Assembly: GCA_021399435.1 (NCBI GenBank)
Contig: JAJTUP010000088.1
Coordinates: forward strand, 62,001 to 126,000
Reading direction: 5' to 3'
Length of the DNA: 64,000 nt
Source of the DNA: Diaporthe sp. PMI_573
Lineage: Eukaryota > Ascomycota > Sordariomycetes > Diaporthales > Diaporthaceae
The notes under the pieces are model-generated. The model made no database searches. It saw only the letters and a list, made by a program, of their open reading frames with translations, and was not told where the DNA came from. Each line of letters starts with the position of its first letter. The first letter of the stretch is position 1. This document shows positions 20,543 through 30,390 of the stretch, piece after piece. The translations under genes were made by a program, and so were the position numbers.

Positions 20543-21236
20543 ATGCCCGCCGATGGTGTAATGCCACAGGGTGTATTACCTCCCCCCTACGCGCAAAACA
20601 CTTTGACATCGCAGTCCCCAATTCATCATCACGAAAACGACGATGCTCCTCATTTAGTCGGTTTCCAGACCCGCATAGGAATTTTACCCGGCGCAACAGG
20701 TAGGCCCGCGGCTCCAACCCCAGGCACCGCCACGGCCAGGGTTCAGATCCCTCAGAAGAATGCCGACGGGAAGTTTGTATGTACAACTCTGTGCTTCCTA
20801 TGTTGCTTCATCCTCCATCCAGAAATGCTCCCACAATCATTCATGCTACTCCGTGATCGATAGCTAAGACGTCGAAGCCATGTTCCCACTGCACGAAGAC
20901 CTACCTTCGCGCGAAGCACTTGAAGCGTCATATGCCCACACGTAAGTCTTTGTCGCATCCTAGAAGTTAGACGAAAACTAACTGAAACAATAGACACTGG
21001 AGAGCGTCCATATATGTGTGTGCTCTGCCAGAAAACATTCTTTCGAAGCGACGTTCGGAAGCGTCACTTTGAAAAGTGCTCGATTCGTTGGGGCAATCCC
21101 GCAGTAGCCACCCATCTGTGTGCAGGCGAAGGAGACACAGCAGACAGTCTCCAAACCTGCACAGCCTGGGCACGATGGACATATGTTGAACGGCATGAAC
21201 GTTGCGACGGAAAACCCCGTACTAGGAGTGTTTTAG
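20543..21236 (+). CDS. C2H2 zinc-finger transcription regulator, 3' end probably frameshifted
   Basis: Three exons: 20543-20776, 20869-20941 and 20994 onward, with introns of 92 and 52 nt. The Pro/Gln-rich N-terminus (78 aa) leads into two fingers: C-S-H-C-T-K-T-Y-L-R-A-K-H-L-K-R-H and C-V-L-C-Q-K-T-F-F-R-S-D-V-R-K-R-H-F-E-K-C, joined by HTGERPYM. A CSIRWGNPA motif follows. This pair plus C-S-I-R-x-G-N-P is typical of fungal cluster and developmental C2H2 regulators. Near 21123 the likely continuation switches frame (VQAKETQQTVSKPAQPGHDGHMLNGMN) and ends at TAG 21236; the unshifted frame runs to 21484 without family character. So the gene is probably damaged. It may have controlled the adjacent metabolic genes (inference). 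Confidence 0.7.
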
Positions 21237-21669
21237 GTTTAGTTATATGTTTTTTTTTCCCCAGCTCTAAGCCTTATTCCATGTTCTGGTACCCAGTCGC
21301 TTGTGTTTGTGTGCCTGGTATTTGGTACCGTACTTTGCTAGCGACAAGGCGCCTACTTTATCACCACCTTGCAATAAGGCATCCACTGCGAAAATTCTGC
21401 CCGTTTGCCGTCAGGGCTCAGTTAGATATGGCAAGAGCGCTTGCCTGCGCAACAGGAAGAGCCTTGCATTCTCGCTGCCTGTGAAGCCCAGTTTCTACCA
21501 TATCATCAGTAGACCAACTCAAGGCTTGATAACAACACATCGGGAAACCCGCTATCCTAGGTCCTTTCCCAAATCATATTGAATTCGCCGGTGGTTGAAG
21601 AACTTTATGTCCTAGGGGACCGTGTTATTGAACGCCAAGCTCGCCTTCACTCAGTGCCCATCACTCACA

Positions 21670-21861
21670 ATGAGCTATAAGCCGTTTCATTACAACGAAG
21701 CTTTGCCCTACTCGCTAAAACAGTCAACGGCCATCCCTGTTGAACCAGCCGACGTCGCCCGCCATCATTCTCTTACGGCCAACTTGTATCGTCCGGAAGA
21801 GGCTTCTGGACTCGCAAATCCTGTTTATCGAAACGGCGTCGGTCCGTCGGACATCATTAGC
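21670..21861 (+). pseudogene. Orphan first exon, paralogous to 63086-63257
   Basis: ATG 21670 opens 64 codons ending DVARHHSLTANLYRPEEASG...GPSDIIS at a GTGAGT donor (21862). The same exon type, with indels, occurs at 63086-63257 (DVARQSVNSSCRPGEPS...GPLDVIS, then GTGAGC). Conservation of sequence and of the splice position shows this is a real exon from a gene family. I cannot find the following exons and do not recognise the family. Confidence 0.5.
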
Positions 21862-22169
21862 GTGAGTTTTGTAACGCAGTGAGTATTCTTTAGGCCTGTT
21901 TCGGAAAGAGAGAAGAAGAGCAGAGTGCCTTGCCAACCCATACAGTTTTGCATGGTGCTGCGAGGCTTGTGCCTCAGCCCGTCTCTCTCCCGGTTGCATG
22001 ACTAGCCTATAACGTTACTATAAACTAACAAATGCTGTTGTACTGCCGGCGGCTGATGATAGTGATGGAGAGCGGCCTTTCCGTATAGATGATAGCGTCT
22101 TTGCTTGCCTTATACAGCGGGTATTTTCTCTATCAGCCCCCAAATCGGGAAGTAGCACTGGTCGTGGTT

Positions 22170-22669
22170 CTAGTTATAACCTGATCGACCGTCCGTCTCC
22201 GCGTCTGTGGTGACTTTCGTTTCAGTGGATCCAGAGTTGTAACCACCCCGCCCGTCGGTCTCAGCGCTCGTGACACCGTTGTGCTCGGCGACCTCAACAG
22301 AGTTGTAGCCAGACCGTCCGTCAGTCGTGAAATCAGTGAGACCCGCCTGGCTGGTAACATCAACAGAGTTGTACCCAGAGCGACCATCAGTGTTGGTGGC
22401 TATAGTGGCGCGCCGCGCGGTGGTCCCCACCGAGTTATAGCCAGAGCGGCCAGCGGTGGAGAGCTCATCTCGAGCCGCGGCGCCCACGTGGCTTTCGTAT
22501 CCAGAGTGGCCCGGTTCCATAGCCGCGATGGAGACGGCGACCGGGGCGGAAAAGGCCGCGCGAGGAAACAGAGTAGCCACAAAGGCGACGAAGATGGTGC
22601 ACTGGGGCGCTTGTTAGTTAGCAAGGCGAGGAGACTCGGGTGGTTGGAAAATATGAGACTGACCTTCAT
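22170..22669 (-). CDS. Secreted tandem-repeat peptide precursor (GRSGYN repeats)
   Basis: Two exons: 22669-22664 (ATG AAG only) and 22601-22170, intron 22602-22663 (62 nt, GTCAGT...CCCCAG). Splicing yields 145 aa starting MKCTIFVAFVATLFPRAAFS, a standard signal peptide with probable cleavage near residues 20-21. The mature part is six units starting at residues 33, 53, 75, 97, 119 and 140, spaced 20-22 residues: GHSGYES, GRSGYNSV, GRSGYNSV, GRSGYNSV, GRGGYNS and GRSGYN, the last ending exactly at the stop. Most cores follow Asp/Thr-Asp, and spacers are Thr/Ala/Glu-rich. The design (signal peptide, short cores in divergent spacers, Tyr in each core) resembles fungal RiPP or pheromone precursors, but only one dibasic site (RR, ~65) is present, so Kex2 release of each core is not supported. 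No UstY-like (DUF3328) gene is seen nearby. Confidence 0.7.
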
Positions 22670-22814
22670 CTTGACCACGAGAAGGTTGCTAAAGCAAGGC
22701 GAGTATATATTTTGGCTCGTAATTTGATTTTATTATCCCAAAGAACATTTATAAAAGCTGAGTGAGGATGATCTGCTCTCCTAGACTTCAACTTTATGCC
22801 TGAAATCGACCGGC

Positions 22815-22895
22815 TTTTATATTCTCTAAGGTCCACGGTCCTTTAGAAATGTCTGCAACGGGGGCCTGCTTATAAACTAAAGTACTAATGATAAC
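22815..22895 (+). repeat. Dispersed repeat, diverged copy 1
   Basis: The block containing TTTAGAAATGTCT, then CTTA-AAAC and AAAGTAC, recurs at 52835-52905 in the same orientation with many substitutions. Extents are approximate. Confidence 0.4.
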
Positions 22896-23289
22896 CAACT
22901 TTTGCAAGTACTCTAAGGTCTACGCAAGTACACACGTCGGAACAATCGTTCTTTTTGGGCTATGTTGCGCTCATTAGACAATCGACCATTTGCACTAGTT
23001 TTCGTGAAAATACAGTAAGACGAAATACGTGCTGTCACAACTCCAACTAACCATGAAGAAAGACAATCCATTGCGGCGATAAAATTGGAACGAATGCGAG
23101 ATTTCAAGTCACATACAAAGTCAAAAGACTTTCTCTGGATTTCTCATAAGGAAAGCAACTAACCACCCCTTTCCGAGTGCTGGTGGGTGGGTCTGAGAAG
23201 TGGTCATCCGACAGGACGTCCTTGGAAGGTGTCCTTTGAATCCAAGCCAGGCGGTCCGTCCTCTTGGTGGTGGGCTGACGGCTTCGATC

Positions 23290-23650
23290 GTTGAGGCTGC
23301 AGGGAACGAGGGCTGCCGAGGGCCTCGTCTTGTTTGGCGACCAAGTCAACTCTGTGGTTATGGCTGACACATGGGAGTCTTGGCGCATGGGCCTTAGGAA
23401 ACTGCCTAGGACCGGTAATAGGTGGTATGATTGCGCAAAAGACAACATGGCGGTGGATCTTTTACGCCATGTCTCCTTTTTGCACTGTCGGATTGCTCCT
23501 TGTCCCAAAGCTTCTGACATTAAAGCCGCCTCGCGCTACATAGACGTTAAACAACGTGGACTGGGTTGGGGGCGTGCTCTTCATTGCATCAGACACTATA
23601 TTTTTAGTCGCTATTTCGTGGGTGGCATTCGTGAGAGAAAAAAGAAAGGT
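23290..23650 (+). pseudogene. MFS drug-transporter fragment
   Basis: Pieces of a DHA-type major facilitator appear in shifting plus-strand frames: WALGNCLGPVIGGMIAQ, TTWRWIFYAM, FCTVGLLLVPKLLTLKPPRAT, then DWVGGVLFIASDTIFLVAISW. These correspond to helices 4-7 of such transporters. Frame changes and the loss of both ends make it a relic. In clusters such transporters often export products; here it cannot work. Confidence 0.7.
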
Positions 23651-23879
23651 GATTAAAAAAATGTCGCCATAGACCAGAAGAAGATTCAAGATACTTGCCG
23701 CAGTCTTTTCTTGACATATCCCTATAGGGTCTCTGTATGATCTTTCTCATCTAACTTATTCTAGAAATATACTCTTTATCACAGAACAGACGTTGGATAG
23801 ATAGGTATGAAATAGTTATACAGAGAAATATACCATAAGGTAGAAAACATGGGAATTAAGTCTTTAAATATTTGAACAG

Positions 23880-24292
23880 CGGAGGCCAGAGCAGCATCCG
23901 AGGGCACTCCACACCACCAACACGTCCTTGACAGTTGGCGGTATCTTCATTCTATGAATGTATCACTCGCTGCATTGGCCAAACGAGTCCTGGGCGCTTT
24001 GGCTAATTCCGTACCTTCTGAGAGATCTTTTTCCACGATCAATTTCCTCCACAACAAGATTCGCAATCGTCTTACTGTCACTAGCACCAATAAATTGACA
24101 TTCATATATATGAATAGTCGGGTGTTAAGAAGACTTGAGACGGCCCAAGAGACACCTTGGGGAATGCCGAGCGGCCAATCCTGGGAGACGGCTGACGTGA
24201 AGTTGCTCTTAGAGCTCGAGGACGACTTCCAGGACTGCATTTTTGTAGATGCAGGCACGGACGCAGAGACAGAGTCTGTTTATTCACGTTGA
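23880..24292 (+). pseudogene. hAT transposase C-terminal relic
   Basis: Open frame from about 23880 (ATG 23954) to TGA 24292. LAKRVLGALANSVPSERSFS and NKIRNRLTVTSTNKLTFIYMN form the hAT dimerisation signature; an acidic tail follows. Catalytic core and DNA-binding finger are missing. It resembles the 33.6 kb copy (ANSVPSERSFS shared) more than the 0.5 or 60 kb ones. Confidence 0.75.
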
Positions 24293-24539
24293 AATGTAAA
24301 TAGGTTGGCTTTCGAGATATATAATATTATCGTATTGAAGTAGCAAGTCTGGGAGTTTTGGCGAAGAAACGAGCACGGAGCCGCTGCACGGGGGTATGGA
24401 CCTCTTGTACCCGCACAGCCAATTTTGGTGTGATCGGTACCTCATCCCCGACGAATACCAATGACACCAGACTGTATGTGCGTATATCATTCCACCGACG
24501 CCGTTTCGTAGTCACCAAATAGTACTTGGAAGCACGTGA

Positions 24540-24581
24540 TAAATGACGCGTCATAAACCTCGGGTTTATGACCGTCATTTA
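24540..24581. repeat. Near-perfect hairpin
   Basis: Arms of 20 and 19 nt (24540-24559 and 24563-24581) around a 3-nt TCG loop; a single missing base breaks perfection. It lies 340 bp before the FunK1 ATG. Confidence 0.7.
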
Positions 24582-24632
24582 CCTAGGGGTTTTGGTAATT
24601 TACCTCCTGGTAATTTACCTCGAGGCATCCCT

Positions 24633-24662
24633 ACTCAGGTGGTGGATTTCCACCACCTGAGT
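24633..24662. repeat. Perfect 14-bp-arm inverted repeat
   Basis: ACTCAGGTGGTGGA, TT, then its exact reverse complement. Together with the hairpin at 24540 and two tandem GGTAATTTACC words between them, this forms a fold-back cluster. Confidence 0.75.
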
Positions 24663-24880
24663 GGGCCCGATTTGTCGAGGCCTCATTGGCTGAGCAACCG
24701 GAAGGTCTGTCCAGCTTACTCAGCATAGTTCGGCGAATGGTCAGCTTGTTATTCTGGACCTCCCTTCTCTCAATTTCTTTCTCTGCAACTTCTTTCTCCC
24801 CAACAGGATGGCATGCTCTGATCGACTTTTTGACCTCACATTCCACTAATGTTGTTCCGCCATCTCCTATAGCCCACGGA

Positions 24881-27334
24881 ATGGCTCATCTTACGCGAGA
24901 GGAGCTCAAAACCATCGAGCAAAATCCTCTCGGCGACACGCTGAGCGGCGTCCGTGAAGCATTGCGCGAAGCGGAACCAAACACTCCCAGCGAAGCATCT
25001 CAGTCAGATGACAGCACAGATGCGCCAGAACGACCACGACTGTTTGTAGCAGCGATAGGAAAACTATTTTCTATCCTGTCTGCGTCTGATATTTCGCTCG
25101 CACTGGCTTCAAGAACGGGGAGGGAATCTCTACTCTTTGATCTGACAGTAATTCGTTCACGACTTCAAAAGGGCGACTTTGAGTATCAGCTCTTGCGGCC
25201 GTTATCGCAGCTTGTGATCAAGCAAGCATCGGATGTCGACATTTGGGCTGCCGTCGTCGCCCTTATCCGAGCAATCTCCCACTCCACTCCTCCGCCGAGT
25301 CTCCCGCCATCCTTCGAAACTCCCATCACCCATTCGTCCGCGTCGCAGCAGGGATCGGAACAAACGCGGCGTAAAATCGAACCTCGCGTATTCGAAGAGA
25401 TTCGTCACTGTACACATCGTGCAGTCGGAGGATTCCACGAGAAATATTTTGAAGGCCATAAATGGGATAGGCGAGCCAAGCGAATCTGGCAGAGCACCAA
25501 GAGCCGCTACAGCGACAGCGACAAGAGGTGGACACAGCTTCCTGACGCCGCAAACGAAGACGAGGTGTGCAACTGGTTGCTGGACCTGCAGCGCGAGCTG
25601 TTGGCGAACGAACGAGCCGCATATTGCAGGAGCGCCGCTGGCAACAGGGTTGGGGCCGAGGCGTCACGGCAGCTGGATCTTTTCGTGAAAAAGAGAACAG
25701 ATGAGGCAGCCGACGCGAAGCACGACTGGAGGCAGGTGTTGGTTGTCGGCGAGCTCAAGAAATCCGACCAGAAAAACAAAGCCCTGTGGCTTCAGGTTGG
25801 CAGCGCCGTACGAAACGTGTTCGCAAGCCAGCCTACACGCTTGTTCGTGCACGCCTTCACTCTGACCGGCACCGAGATGGAAACATGGGTCTTCGACCGT
25901 TCTGGGCCATACAGCGGAGCGACATTCGATATCCACGAGGAACCTGAGAAGTTCATCCAGGTCATGTGCGGTTATCTGATGATGAGCGACGAAGAGCTAG
26001 GCTTGGACACCTTCACCAGGGAAAGAGAAAACAGGCTATTTGTCACCATGCCTGTCGAGGCTCGCGGAAAGAAACGAAAACGGGAACTTGAACTCGACCC
26101 CAATCCGATCGCCCATCAGCGAGCGATTGTCTGTCGCGGCACATCTTGCTTTCTGGCTAAAACCACGGGCGCAGCCGAGTTTGACAGGGTCGTAAAGTTC
26201 TCTTGGACGTCTAACATGCGACCACCCGAGGCTGACCTTCTCAATAAGGCAAGCGAACGCGGTGTGAAGGGGCTCGCGAAAGTGGTCGCTTACCATGAAG
26301 AAGTCACCAGCATAAGCAGGTTGCGCGAAGATCTCGTCTTCTCGACTCCACATAAGTTTCGTAGTGTTCAGCGCAGCGCTAACACTTCCTTTTCGCAATC
26401 GCAGCCGCCATTCAGTCATTCTTTCAGCCAGTTTCCTGGTCTCAGCATTGCAAGTAACGGATCCAGAAAGAGAAAGTCTACAGATGGGACAAGCCATGCG
26501 TCTAAGAGATCTCGGTCGAACAGCCAGCTGGCCGAAGCAGAACGCGGAGAGAACCTGATCAGTTACCCCGTCCAGGAACCGCAGGGTACGAGCCTTGTTC
26601 AGCAAGACCAAACTCCGTACGACAACCGCATCTTTCGTGTGCTAGCCATCTCTCCGGCGGGACGATCCATCACCCAGTTCAAGTCTGTGGCCGAGCTCCT
26701 TGAGGGCCTTCGTGACGCCATCAAAGTGCATCGGTCACTCTTCATGGATGGGAAAATTCTGCACCGAGATATCTCGGAAAACAACATCATCATCACCGAC
26801 CCGGGGAAAGCTGACGGATTCAAGGGCATGCTGATCGATTTGGATCTGGCTAAGGAAGAAGGCCAAGGCCCTAGTGGGGCACGGCACCGGACCGGCACGA
26901 TGGAGTTCATGGCGATTGAAGTCCTACTTGGAATTTCGCACACATATCGTCATGATCTTGAGGCGTTCTTTTACGTCCTCGTCTGGCTATGTGCCCGCCG
27001 CGGTTGGGCATTGGCTGGCACATCAAAAAGGCCGGCAACGAAGACTATTCTTTCACATTGGTACACAGGAACTTACAAGGACATTGCGCGAAACAAGCTG
27101 GGCGATATGGATGAGGGAAAGGGTAAAGGCCTTGATCTTATACTGGAGGAGTTTCCACCAGCATTTGACTGTGTCAAGCCTCTGTGCAGGACGATACGAA
27201 AGGTCTTGTTCCCATATCGGAATGGACTTTTCACCGGCACTCCACAAGACCCAGATATATTATATGTTCCGATCATCAAAGCCTTCGAGGATGTTTTGGC
27301 AGACATCATTAGACAGAGAGATGCTGAGATATGA
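24881..27334 (+). CDS. FunK1-type protein kinase
   Basis: Single exon, 817 aa from ATG 24881 (MAHLTREELK). The frame is open further upstream, with an ATG at 24737 that would add an improbable hydrophobic leader. FunK1 is a fungal-specific kinase family. Marks: HRDISENNI catalytic loop at ~628, IDLDLAKEEG (DFG equivalent, D-L-D) at ~651, TGTMEFMAIEVL at ~672, HDLEAFFYVLVWL at ~691. The N-terminal half carries the family-typical LVVGELKKSD segment (~286); its E-x-K could belong to a nuclease-like fold (inference). A Lys/Arg-rich linker at ~530-550 could be a nuclear signal. The gene appears intact although it sits among hAT relics and hairpins; FunK1 copies are often found in repeat-rich fungal regions. 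Confidence 0.9.
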   Translation: MAHLTREELKTIEQNPLGDTLSGVREALREAEPNTPSEASQSDDSTDAPERPRLFVAAIGKLFSILSASDISLALASRTGRESLLFDLTVIRSRLQKGDFEYQLLRPLSQLVIKQASDVDIWAAVVALIRAISHSTPPPSLPPSFETPITHSSASQQGSEQTRRKIEPRVFEEIRHCTHRAVGGFHEKYFEGHKWDRRAKRIWQSTKSRYSDSDKRWTQLPDAANEDEVCNWLLDLQRELLANERAAYCRSAAGNRVGAEASRQLDLFVKKRTDEAADAKHDWRQVLVVGELKKSDQKNKALWLQVGSAVRNVFASQPTRLFVHAFTLTGTEMETWVFDRSGPYSGATFDIHEEPEKFIQVMCGYLMMSDEELGLDTFTRERENRLFVTMPVEARGKKRKRELELDPNPIAHQRAIVCRGTSCFLAKTTGAAEFDRVVKFSWTSNMRPPEADLLNKASERGVKGLAKVVAYHEEVTSISRLREDLVFSTPHKFRSVQRSANTSFSQSQPPFSHSFSQFPGLSIASNGSRKRKSTDGTSHASKRSRSNSQLAEAERGENLISYPVQEPQGTSLVQQDQTPYDNRIFRVLAISPAGRSITQFKSVAELLEGLRDAIKVHRSLFMDGKILHRDISENNIIITDPGKADGFKGMLIDLDLAKEEGQGPSGARHRTGTMEFMAIEVLLGISHTYRHDLEAFFYVLVWLCARRGWALAGTSKRPATKTILSHWYTGTYKDIARNKLGDMDEGKGKGLDLILEEFPPAFDCVKPLCRTIRKVLFPYRNGLFTGTPQDPDILYVPIIKAFEDVLADIIRQRDAEI

Positions 27335-28489
27335 TGTGTGTCGGGAAATATATGACTCACATTCTCTCCTTTGGCTCCCGCTCCACTAATGACTCTTTCC
27401 ACTGCTCTGCTTAGCGATCGCCTATCCTAAAGGAGGAATTATGGCACCTTAGCCTGGGCTGAACACTCTTCCAGGTAAATACAGTGCAGGCAACAACCTT
27501 TGACATCTTGACCGGATTCTTTCTCTGCTGTGGGCTCTGTCATCCTCAAGTCTCAGGCTCTGTCATCCTCAAGTCTCATCATCCAAGGGTTTGAGTAAAT
27601 CTGGGAATGGAACACTGTAACGGCCAGCGACATCAGTGAGAGAGCAAAACTCTTGTGAATCATTGACCGGGTCGAGCAGGCGACAAAAGCTATTCTACCT
27701 CGCCAGACTCATTGCCAGCTATAGCACCATTATATGCTTTGATCATTGGATCTTACATCTTCGAATCCTGCGGATTGCCGGTAAAGAGCCCGACCTTATG
27801 CAGGAACGGGATATTTATCACTCGTGAATCATCGACAATGCCTCCGCCGTTTCTGCTCTTAAACTCTCCCGCTTCTTCACTGCCTCACACCCCGTATTGT
27901 CCTCCACGAGCCCAAGCCGTGAATTCTCTTGTCGAGCCAAGCGTCCTAATATTAAGTTGGAGAATTGAAGTACGGCTTCCTTCTCTACTTGCGTATGGCC
28001 CCCCGACTCTCCTCTGTGCTTCCGCAAAGCTCGCGCTGCCAGCATGGGACCGTCCAATAAAGACTGACTACGGAGTCTGCCCGCCTTGAGAGGTTTTTGT
28101 GTGACAATTGGACATCGCTCGTACGTTCGGGTGTGAGGAGTTCGACGGGAGGACGGGCGGGCGTGAAGTACACCCTGTTCCGTCTGCCTATCAGGGTTGT
28201 TGGGGTTGTTGGGCTGTGCGGAAGTTCTGGGGATCTGGTCGACCGTTCGCTAGCAGGAGTCGCCATGATGCCACAAGGCTCAGGAGTCGCACTAGGTCCG
28301 GCACAGAGGCTGGGAAGAGGGAAAAGAAGAGGAGGAGGGTGTCCTCTTCTGCTCGAGGGGACGGCGTGATCTTTCTAGGTCGCGTCCCTCATCCCATGAC
28401 CATTTGGCCAAGGCACCGCGGCCTGCGTCTGAGGATGGTGACTGGCCGGGCCGACCAACATCGCAAGGCATTCCCTACGCCTCCTTGTG
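27335..28489. other. No clear gene
   Basis: Mostly decayed sequence. 27535-27580 has a short direct repeat (CTCTGTCATCCTCAAGTCTCA twice, second copy offset by ~25 bp). The minus frame from ATG 28266 (MATPASERSTRSPELP...) has Pro/Ser/Thr bias like a genuine N-terminus but soon breaks down; it may be a fragment. Confidence 0.35.
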
Positions 28490-28523
28490 CCCCGCTTCGA
28501 CTTCCTAGGAAGTCGAAGCGGGG
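28490..28523. repeat. 34-bp perfect palindrome
   Basis: The 34 bases are identical to their own reverse complement, with no loop and CCTAGG at the centre. Arms start CCCCGCTTCGACTT. Length and perfection are far beyond chance for a window this size. Confidence 0.9.
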
Positions 28524-28908
28524 ATGCAGCAGGCTCCTTGCTCGTTGTTTGCCTGGCCGTGGCTATGCCAACCTCAGCGTCGCCTCGAGACCTGACGCCC
28601 CTGTCTTCAACCCGTGATCATCGTCCCTGCGAAGTGTACTGCGAGACGGGAAGACGAGCCTCAGTGTCAGCCTCTTGCGGCGGAATATGGGATTGCCATG
28701 ACCTGACAGTGGCCGCGCAGCTCGTGGGCGGCCTCCAACCAGGAGCCCCCCGAATACCTGCCGTGGTCGTCCTGCCGTGGTCAGCCTGAAATGACTAACA
28801 ATAGATCAGCCACTTCCACGAGACACGGAGTCACATCAAACCTTTTGTGAATCTGAATTGCAAAATCATGCTTTAACTTGAAAACATCATAAGCTAGAAG
28901 TTTCTCGC

Positions 28909-29592
28909 TCAATTACCCCTCGCAGCATTGACACGCCTCTTTGACTTCGTCCTAGTCCTTGCGCCTTTGATGGAAGCCAGCCACGAACCGTTTTCCTTTG
29001 CGGTCACTACCTTCCATGTCGGCCTGCTGAGTCGTCCAAATCGCGTCTGATAGGGAAGTTGGGCAAAATAGCCCTCATATCGTGTTGGGCTATTCTCTTC
29101 CGTTGGGCTGCCGGGTGGATGGTCGGTAGGATGAATTGGGAATCCCCATGGAGAAGATTGCACTGCAGGCGGTTCCATCTTGCTACCAATTGCCTCAAAA
29201 TTGCTGGATCTTGCTCTGGAGCCTAGGCGTTTGTTGAAGATTCTGTGACCTATGGTAAGTATGGCTCCGTGTGGCGTTGATGAGATACAAACCATTCGTG
29301 CGCGTTTCACTGACCTGAGAACGGGGTAGGAGTTAGAGAAAGAAGAACGGCGAGTGAGCGGGCATGAGCCTTTTATAAGACAACCGACCCCTGTATAACC
29401 AACATCATAGTGAAGTCTCGCGTGGCCCGACGCGACTGCCCAGGAGGTCGCAGTGGAGACAAGGCACATAATCACTTCTACGCACATGTTTACTCCACGG
29501 CCCTTGCTGAGGCTACTTCTGTGCCATCTCAAGGCAAAGTCACCGCCTACGAAACCGCACATAGTAGAGTGATTGCCTACGCCCACTTCCAT
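28909..29592 (-). CDS. Hypothetical 227-aa ORF
   Basis: Uninterrupted minus frame from ATG 29592. No recognisable family, no signal peptide, and composition is not clearly coding (many Ser, Arg, Gly, little repeat structure). It may be a chance frame or repeat remnant. Reported because it is the only long frame in this interval. Confidence 0.2.
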   Translation of the reverse strand: MEVGVGNHSTMCGFVGGDFALRWHRSSLSKGRGVNMCVEVIMCLVSTATSWAVASGHARLHYDVGYTGVGCLIKGSCPLTRRSSFSNSYPVLRSVKRARMVCISSTPHGAILTIGHRIFNKRLGSRARSSNFEAIGSKMEPPAVQSSPWGFPIHPTDHPPGSPTEENSPTRYEGYFAQLPYQTRFGRLSRPTWKVVTAKENGSWLASIKGARTRTKSKRRVNAARGN

Positions 29593-29821
29593 AGGAGGTA
29601 CTGGTACCAGTGCCTAGTTAGGCATGCATTATAGCACATATGGAAAGGAGTGTGCTATATTCAGCTATTATTTAACTACAGTCGTGTGGTTATTTGGCAA
29701 AATAAGAATACGGCAGCGACAAAATGGTGAAAGAGTGGCAGCTCCTAGAGCTTAGGACGATTTCGCTTCATCGGATCGGTCTGAGCCGGACCTAATCTAT
29801 CTCCAACCGCAGCCGGCTGGA

Positions 29822-30390
29822 TCAGAGGTAAGAGTTGAGATTATCGACGGCACCTGCCCCGCGGAAGTCGCGTTGGAACTGTTCCCTCGCGACAATAGAG
29901 TCTTCGAGATGGGTCTTGTGCACAATCGTATCCTCATACTCGGCCATTGACCTCGCCACAAACACTGTATTTCGGATCTGCGCATGGTCAGAGCTTCGTT
30001 CACGACAAGGAAGTATTGATCGTACCTCTCGGCCGTTTAGTTCCATGTCCGCCAGCCCGTCAATCAGTTTTGCGCAATCCGGACTGCCGTGCTTGGTTTT
30101 GGCCTGTTCCAAGAAGTACTGCCACACCGCCTTGCGGGCCTCTTTACCCAGTGGTTTGTACTCCAATGCAAGATGGATTCTGCTGATCATTGCTTCGTCA
30201 AATGACTGCACTCGGTTTGTTGTCAGGAACATTATGCCGTCAAACTGCTCCAACTCTCGCAGGAATACGGAGACAAGGGCATTGATTTGGGGATTGTCCG
30301 AACGCTGTGCGAGGAAAACATCCGCCTCGTCTAGAAGGAGGATTGCTTTCCAACGGCTCGCAATTTTGAAGATCGTTGTCTTTGGTTTTG
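29822..30390 (-). pseudogene. AAA ATPase C-terminal part
   Basis: Minus strand, with an intron at 29978-30025 (48 nt) whose removal gives [19 protein letters not shown]. Visible: [20 protein letters not shown] (Walker B, DEAD), [18 protein letters not shown] (sensor 1, TTN), an arginine-finger-like [10 protein letters not shown] and a helical C-terminal lid. Walker A and the large N-terminal part are missing. The frame is continuous with the casein kinase fragment just upstream, so it now forms the tail of a fused frame ending at 29822. Confidence 0.8.

Noticed and set aside
22170..22669. Classical Kex2-processed dikaritin precursor
   Set aside because: Only one dibasic site and no UstY-like neighbour, so assignment to that class is not supported.
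28108..28617. 169-codon Arg-rich frame
   Set aside because: No ATG-supported family; crosses the 34-bp palindrome; likely composition.
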